From positions 1 through 9,061 of the forward strand of contig CAIRMS010000068.1 of assembly GCA_903879765.1 (NCBI GenBank): DNA of 9,061 bases. The letters are read 5' to 3'. This DNA is from an uncultured Flavobacteriales bacterium (GTDB lineage: Bacteria; Bacteroidota; Bacteroidia; Flavobacteriales_D; Crocinitomicaceae). A program made the translations under genes and the position numbers. The notes under the pieces were generated by a model. It saw nothing but the letters and a program-made list of their open reading frames with translations. It had not been told where the DNA came from and ran no database searches. Below are positions 4,825-9,061 of the stretch, one piece after another (the first letter of the stretch is position 1; every line of letters begins with the position of its first letter).

Positions 4825-6534
4825 CTAGTCCAATTTTTTTAATTCAAGCTGAATGAATGCTGCTAAGGATTTCAGTCGCTCGGAAGAGAAGTCAAACGGA
4901 ACGTTAGCCGTTTCATAAATTTCTGGAATGGACTTCGTGTAACCAAGTTTCAATGCTTCTTGGTATGCTGTTAATCCGGACTCGAAATCTGTTAAACTGT
5001 TCATCCATACACCCAAAGCACCCAATTGCGCAATGCCATACTCGATGTAGTAAAAAGGAACTTCGAATAAATGTAATTGTCGTTGCCAGGATGTGGCGAT
5101 TTGATCTTCGTATCCGGTCCAATCGGTTAATCCTATTCCAAAGTCTTTGGATAAGCTCGACCAATGTGCATGTCGTTCTGCAACTGTATGAGTTGGATGT
5201 TCATATACCCAATGCTGGAAAGCGTCGATTTGCGCAATCCAAGGCAGTACTTTCAACACTCCTTCTAACTGCTCACGTTTCGCGCGGTTTAACTCGTCTG
5301 CGTTGGCATAGAAATGTCCCCATTCTTTCATGGAAAGTAACTCCATGGACATCGATGCTAATTCAGCGACTTCGGATGGTAGATTCTTGAATCCAGTGAG
5401 GGACAAGTCTCGACTTAAAAACGAATGAACGGCATGTCCAGCTTCGTGAACCATTGTCACTAAATCGCGCTGTGCTCCAACGGCATTCATGAAGATAAAG
5501 GGAACGCCAATTTCATACAGTGGATAATTGTATCCGCCTGGTGCTTTGCCTGCTTTGGAGTCTAGGTCCAAGTGACCCATTTCTTCCATGGTTTTCAAAC
5601 AGTCAGCAAAATAAGGATTCAAGTTTCCTAACATCTGAACGCATCCATCTAGCATCTCTTTGCCCGATTCAAACGGTTTTAATGGCGCTTTTCCTTCTGG
5701 ATCAACTTCGGTATTCCACGGTTTGAATTTAGTCTCACCTGTAATCGCTAGTTTTTTCGCTTGAATCTCTTTTACCAATGGAACGATGTGTGTTTTAATC
5801 GCGTGATGGAACGCAAAACAATCTTCTTTGGCGTAATCAAAGCGTCCGAGTGCTTGAAATTTGTAGTCTCGGAAATTGTCAAATCCAGCGTTTAAGGCTA
5901 ATGCATGTCGTTTCGTGACCAACTGCGTATACAAATCATCCAACGAGTCTGTGTCAACACGACGACGTTCCACCATTTTATCGAATACGGTTTGACGTAC
6001 CGCTTCATCTTGCTCTTTCAACAATTGACTTGCTTTTTGCATGGTCATCGTTTCGCCGAGGTAGTCAATCGACTGCGCCGCACTGATGGCTCCATATTTT
6101 TGAGCCAATTCGTTCAGCTCTGCCTCAATGGGAACGTTTTTCTCCTGGAATAAATTCACTTGCGTTTCAATGCTTCTGAAGTAAATGTGATGCGCAGAAT
6201 CTGTGTACTCGTTACGAAAAGGGGAGTCCATGAATTTTCGATTCAAGGCATCGTCCAATGGTGCTAACTCCGGTTGAATTTTTGTGACAAAAAACGTATA
6301 GGCAGAAGCTAGTTCTTCGTTGTTTGTTTCAATGGACATGCGAATGTAACGCCAAGCTAAATCCTCTTCTAATACAGCATCTAATTCGCTTCGGTCATTT
6401 AACCATTGCTCAAATTTATCCTTGCTGTCAATTTCTCGTGCGAGTAAATCGTCGAAAAATGATTTTAAATCTTCCCAAGATTGAATTTTTAGCGCTTCGC
6501 TAATAAATTGTCGTTTGTTTTTTTCGATTTTCAT
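4825..6534 (-). CDS. M3 family zinc oligoendopeptidase
   Basis: About 569 residues from ATG at 6534, a typical length for PepF-like M3 oligopeptidases. A longer TTG start at 6555 would lie in the T-tract of the preceding gene's terminator and is rejected; residue numbers here count from the ATG. The zinc motif is HEAGH (363-367) in LVTMVHEAGHAVHSFL, with Glu391 in PSEVAELASMSMELL the likely third ligand. The conserved C-terminal FYYIEYGIAQLGALGVW (about 494-510) carries the substrate-binding tyrosines. The N-terminal half is the helical substrate-channel region. There is no signal peptide, so it should act in the cytoplasm on short peptides, probably in peptide turnover. It stands alone: terminator upstream, tRNA promoter 60 bp downstream. 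No promoter box is evident in the short upstream gap. Confidence 0.93.
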   Translation of the reverse strand: MKIEKNKRQFISEALKIQSWEDLKSFFDDLLAREIDSKDKFEQWLNDRSELDAVLEEDLAWRYIRMSIETNNEELASAYTFFVTKIQPELAPLDDALNRKFMDSPFRNEYTDSAHHIYFRSIETQVNLFQEKNVPIEAELNELAQKYGAISAAQSIDYLGETMTMQKASQLLKEQDEAVRQTVFDKMVERRRVDTDSLDDLYTQLVTKRHALALNAGFDNFRDYKFQALGRFDYAKEDCFAFHHAIKTHIVPLVKEIQAKKLAITGETKFKPWNTEVDPEGKAPLKPFESGKEMLDGCVQMLGNLNPYFADCLKTMEEMGHLDLDSKAGKAPGGYNYPLYEIGVPFIFMNAVGAQRDLVTMVHEAGHAVHSFLSRDLSLTGFKNLPSEVAELASMSMELLSMKEWGHFYANADELNRAKREQLEGVLKVLPWIAQIDAFQHWVYEHPTHTVAERHAHWSSLSKDFGIGLTDWTGYEDQIATSWQRQLHLFEVPFYYIEYGIAQLGALGVWMNSLTDFESGLTAYQEALKLGYTKSIPEIYETANVPFDFSSERLKSLAAFIQLELKKLD

Positions 6535-6550
6535 ACCGTGGTATTTATAG

Positions 6551-6591
6551 GACAAAAAAATTCACCTGACGAATGGACAGGTGAATTTTTT
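6551..6591 (-). terminator. Rho-independent terminator of the DUF5606 gene
   Basis: AAAAAATTCACCTG (minus 6591-6578), a 9-base loop, and CAGGTGAATTTTTT (6568-6555) form a perfect 14-bp stem with a T-run, 15 bp after the DUF5606 stop. The A/T flanks mean it could also work on the plus strand, but no plus-strand gene needs it. Confidence 0.92.
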
Positions 6592-6606
6592 AATTTGTTT
6601 ATGATA

Positions 6607-7152
6607 TTATTTTCCGCGAGAACTTCCTGTTTTAACAGGAGCTGCCTTTTTGATGTTTGCTGGTTTCGCTGCTTTTGCTGGACCCGCTGTTGCTGCTGCT
6701 TTTTTCTTTGCAGGCTCCGCTTTTACTTTCGCTTCTTTAGCTGGCGCTTCAGTACCTTCGGCACCTTCCGCTGTTGCTTCAAATAATCCTGCTTGTTTGA
6801 TTAAATGGTACCATTGGAAAATTTTACGAACATCTGAAGGATACACGCGTTCTTTATCCCAATTAGGTAAGAATGTTGCTAATGCCGCTTCTAACGCTTT
6901 CATATCCTCCTTGTGGGATGGACAATTGTCCGTAAACGATTCATTCATTTTTGCCAACACATCAGTCAATTTCACATCTTCTTCATACGTGAAAATACTA
7001 ATGTCCTCTAATGTGGAAATTTTCTCCGTAGCGTATGCTGGAAAACGTTTTTTATCAATCATGGATTCAACAATCACGCTGTTTTTTCCTTGAGCGATAA
7101 CTTTAAATAGTCCTGGTCTACCAGAGATGGAAATGATACCTGTCAGATTCAT
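6607..7152 (-). CDS. DUF5606 domain protein with Ala/Lys/Pro-rich tail
   Basis: 181 residues from ATG at 7152. Residues 1-50 (MNLTGIISISGRPGLFKVIA, NSVIVESMIDKKRFPAYAT, KISTLEDISIF) closely match the start of DUF5606, a Bacteroidota-specific family of unknown function. About 60-125 is a predicted helical part ending RKIFQWYHLIKQAGLF. From about 127 on, the chain is a low-complexity tail of Ala, Lys, Pro and Glu (for example AKPANIKKAAPVKTGSSRGK), strongly basic at its end and like the tails of some bacterial nucleic-acid-binding proteins. No signal peptide, so cytoplasmic. The gene is a single transcription unit with a terminator 15 bp downstream and a probable promoter 20 bp upstream. Function is not known to me; nucleic-acid or ribosome association via the tail is only a guess. 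Confidence 0.9.
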   Translation of the reverse strand: MNLTGIISISGRPGLFKVIAQGKNSVIVESMIDKKRFPAYATEKISTLEDISIFTYEEDVKLTDVLAKMNESFTDNCPSHKEDMKALEAALATFLPNWDKERVYPSDVRKIFQWYHLIKQAGLFEATAEGAEGTEAPAKEAKVKAEPAKKKAAATAGPAKAAKPANIKKAAPVKTGSSRGK

Positions 7153-7172
7153 GTGTTCGTTTTAATTTGGGT

Positions 7173-7201
7173 CAAAAATAGGAAATTTAGTCTATGTAAA
7201 C
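7173..7201 (-). promoter_or_regulatory. Probable promoter of the DUF5606 gene
   Basis: TATTTTTG (minus 7180-7173) matches TAnnTTTG, 20 bases before the ATG. The upstream element is poor: only GTTTA (7201-7197), with a spacer of 16 bases to the box. No Shine-Dalgarno site precedes the ATG, as is usual in this phylum. Confidence 0.45.
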
Positions 7202-7258
7202 GTTGCTTTTTTATTTCATGTTGTGTTAGGAACGAAATAAGTTGATATAAAGTCAGGA

Positions 7259-8914
7259 TCAATCGTAAATAATGACCTTCTGACGAGCAAGGATTTCAGT
7301 TCCTTGTTCAAGTACTAAGGTGTATTCGCCTGAGGCAATATTGGGTACGTAAAGCGAGTAGGTTTCTAAATCGAATGCAGTAGATTCGTAGGCTAATTGT
7401 CCATTGGATTGGTAAAGTTTAATCCGTCTTAAGAGTTTTGATGGATTCGGGAAATAAACTTGACACGTCGATGAAAACGGATTTGGATAGGCAATGAGTC
7501 CAGCTTGATAACAAATAGGTGGATTCAACTTGCTCGGAAAGTTCAGTTTCCATAAGACGCCATTATTTTCGATTACATAAATGGAATTCCCCACTTGTTC
7601 GGCATCCACGGGAAGGTAAAATCCGCTAACAACGTTTGCACTGTGAATCGTGTAATCTGCTAACAAGGAATCGTATTGTAGGTCCATCATGACTAATTCA
7701 CGTGAGGAATCGACAAACGGACATGGCGATCCCCAGGGGGAAAGAGGTGTGTAGCCAGTACTGTCGCCTCCTGGCATGAAACTCATCACAAAGGATTTTC
7801 CTTGGTAGATGGAACCAAGCAGTTCATCTCGGTCAATCACGAGTCCGAGCGGTGAGCGATGTGCTGTAAAGGTACGAACGCTCGTTCCTTCCTCACTGGC
7901 ACGTTTAATTTGACCCGTATTTTCATCCTTGTAAAAATCCGCGGCATTCCCGAAGTTTCTCAGTGGTTCTGTAAATTGAATTCCAAGTGGAATAGTAGGG
8001 AAGTTGGGATCCGCGTTGAAATGTCCAGCTAAAAATGCGTTATTGTTCGGATTAACCAATGGATCTTGACTTGCATCATAACTTGGATTCGTTAGCGGAT
8101 TGGCATTCCCACCGATTCTCCATGGAAAGCCGTAATGTTTTCCTTCTTGAATCCAGTTTAATTCTTCTGGATCATCTCGCTCACCGGCATTGTCCACAGC
8201 AAAAAGATGATTTTGTGCATTCCACGCCATATCGTAGGCATTTCGTGTTCCTTCGGCAAAGACAAATCCACTATTTGTTAAAAATGTAGAGTCATTTGGC
8301 CAATAAAGATTTTCTGCATCAATGGGAATTCGGTAAATCTTACTGGTCAAAGCTTGCTCACGCATTCCAGGATAATTTCCGTTAGCGCTCGCCACTTCTC
8401 CGAAGGATGTGCGTGATCCACCTGAAAAAAAGAGGAATTGTTTGCTCGGATCGACATTGATTCCAGTAAATCCATGGTCACCAGAGGAACTGCTGGTGGG
8501 ATACGCTTCTGTCACAAGCATGCTTGTCCAAACTCTTGATCCATTGGCTTGCAACGTTCCTTTCATAATCATCCCTATTCCAGTCATACTATACCAAATG
8601 TTTCCAGCGAGGTACATTGTGCTGTCCAAAAAGCAAAGTCCTTGTAAACGACTTAATCCATGCTCATTCGCTGTAAAACGTAAGGAGTCGGTTTGACCAG
8701 CCTCAAAAACTTCGTAGATATTACCGTTGGAACTTGTATAAAAAAGGTTCTTCGTGATGGGGTCAAGTGCTAATTTAGAAGCGCCAGGTTTGACTTTCAA
8801 GATGGAATCTACCGAAATATCGGGTCTTAACGAGTTGACTCTTTGTCCAAAAACACAAGGATTGCACAAGAGTACAAAAAGGCAAAAACAATAAATGCGT
8901 TCGAAGTAAAACAT
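7259..8914 (-). CDS. Secreted glucose/sorbosone dehydrogenase-like beta-propeller with type IX sorting domain
   Basis: About 551 residues from ATG at 8914. The open frame extends to a TTG at 8944, but the ATG gives a proper signal peptide (MFYFERIY, Cys/Leu/Phe-rich core, ending VFGQ). The body has hallmarks of the PQQ-dependent sugar dehydrogenase (GSDH) fold: DHGFTGINVDP (146-156) with the candidate catalytic His147, FAEGTRNAYDMAW (219-231) with the conserved Arg-Asn, then DDPEELNWIQEGKHYGFPW (247-265). RSPLGLVIDRDEL lies near 353-365. From about 475, AYPNPFSSTCQVYF to IASGEYTLVLEQG and a short end is a type A sorting domain of the type IX secretion system, so the protein is exported across the outer membrane. 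Substrate and whether PQQ is bound are unknown; many relatives are not proven dehydrogenases. It appears monocistronic, with no clear terminator after it. Confidence 0.87.
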   Translation of the reverse strand: MFYFERIYCFCLFVLLCNPCVFGQRVNSLRPDISVDSILKVKPGASKLALDPITKNLFYTSSNGNIYEVFEAGQTDSLRFTANEHGLSRLQGLCFLDSTMYLAGNIWYSMTGIGMIMKGTLQANGSRVWTSMLVTEAYPTSSSSGDHGFTGINVDPSKQFLFFSGGSRTSFGEVASANGNYPGMREQALTSKIYRIPIDAENLYWPNDSTFLTNSGFVFAEGTRNAYDMAWNAQNHLFAVDNAGERDDPEELNWIQEGKHYGFPWRIGGNANPLTNPSYDASQDPLVNPNNNAFLAGHFNADPNFPTIPLGIQFTEPLRNFGNAADFYKDENTGQIKRASEEGTSVRTFTAHRSPLGLVIDRDELLGSIYQGKSFVMSFMPGGDSTGYTPLSPWGSPCPFVDSSRELVMMDLQYDSLLADYTIHSANVVSGFYLPVDAEQVGNSIYVIENNGVLWKLNFPSKLNPPICYQAGLIAYPNPFSSTCQVYFPNPSKLLRRIKLYQSNGQLAYESTAFDLETYSLYVPNIASGEYTLVLEQGTEILARQKVIIYD

Positions 8915-8935
8915 GAAGACAAGATACAATGAATC

Positions 8936-8990
8936 TTCACACAAAGCAATTAAATTTTTGTTTTGTGTCCCTCAAAAGGTTTTGTGTGAA
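8936..8990. repeat. Perfect 10-bp inverted repeat upstream of the secreted dehydrogenase-like gene
   Basis: TTCACACAAA (8936-8945) and TTTGTGTGAA (8981-8990) are exact reverse complements, 35 bases apart, with a third TTTTGTGT at 8961-8968. They lie 22-76 bp upstream of the ATG at 8914, where an operator could sit. No exact TAnnTTTG promoter box is seen in 8915-9061. The rest of the stretch to the window end holds no gene I can see. Confidence 0.45.
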
Positions 8991-9061
8991 AACAGCCCAA
9001 ATACACCACATAAAAGGCTATGATTTAAGATGTTTAATGGTTTTTTAACATTAAGAATCAA

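Noticed and set aside
4953..5390. 145-residue plus-strand open frame
   Set aside because: It lies wholly antisense to the M3 peptidase, has no family-like pattern and unusual composition; the minus-strand gene explains the coding signal.
6535..6555. TTG start for the M3 peptidase giving seven more residues
   Set aside because: The TTG falls in the T-tract of the upstream terminator; the ATG at 6534 is a better start.
6650..7093. 147-residue plus-strand open frame rich in Ala and Phe
   Set aside because: It is antisense to the Ala/Lys-rich tail and body of the DUF5606 gene; its composition mirrors that tail.
8915..8944. TTG start for the secreted propeller giving ten more residues
   Set aside because: The ATG at 8914 directly precedes a normal signal peptide; the extension would put polar residues before it.
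9034..9054. Inverted repeat TTAATG / CATTAA near the right edge
   Set aside because: Only 6 bp in an AT-rich context; indistinguishable from chance.

Overview
The window looks like a chromosomal segment of a Bacteroidota bacterium, most likely a flavobacterium-type lineage. The clues are the low GC content, a gene with a C-terminal type IX secretion sorting domain, a DUF5606 protein (a Bacteroidota family), TAnnTTTG-type promoter boxes, and few Shine-Dalgarno sites. I cannot name the genus. Every gene I can support lies on the minus strand, so transcription runs from high to low coordinates.

Right part (about 4.8-9.0 kb) is ordinary: a secreted beta-propeller protein related to glucose/sorbosone dehydrogenases with a type IX sorting tail (7259-8914), a DUF5606 protein with an Ala/Lys/Pro-rich tail (6607-7152) closed by a clear terminator, and an M3-family zinc oligopeptidase (4825-6534). 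Left part (1-2.6 kb) holds an MBOAT O-acyltransferase and an SGNH-like membrane-anchored partner separated by one base (1172-2605 and 235-1170), a pairing typical of envelope or exopolysaccharide O-acylation. They are followed by the start of a DUF2141 exported protein (1-176).

The middle (2.6-4.8 kb) is the unusual part. An intact elongator-type tRNA-Met(CAT) (4692-4765), with its own promoter and terminator, is followed by a decayed GIY-YIG endonuclease gene (4346-4645). That gene runs into a two-hairpin module sitting exactly between the T-stem and T-loop of a second copy of the tRNA 3' end (4311-4331), followed by a second, homologous terminator. Two further tRNA-Met relics lie downstream: one at 4193-4260, with its anticodon deleted and a GC-rich hairpin in its D-loop, and one at 2908-3006, carrying the same two-hairpin module at the same T-arm position. 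The two copies of the module differ mainly by compensatory base-pair changes. I read the set as a small tRNA-Met-targeting GIY-YIG cassette and its derivatives, now decaying. The reading of mobility is inference.

Between the relics lie a probable outer-membrane barrel protein (3631-4125), a possible 51-residue peptide (3436-3591) and an 89-residue membrane protein (3165-3434), none of which I can assign to a function.
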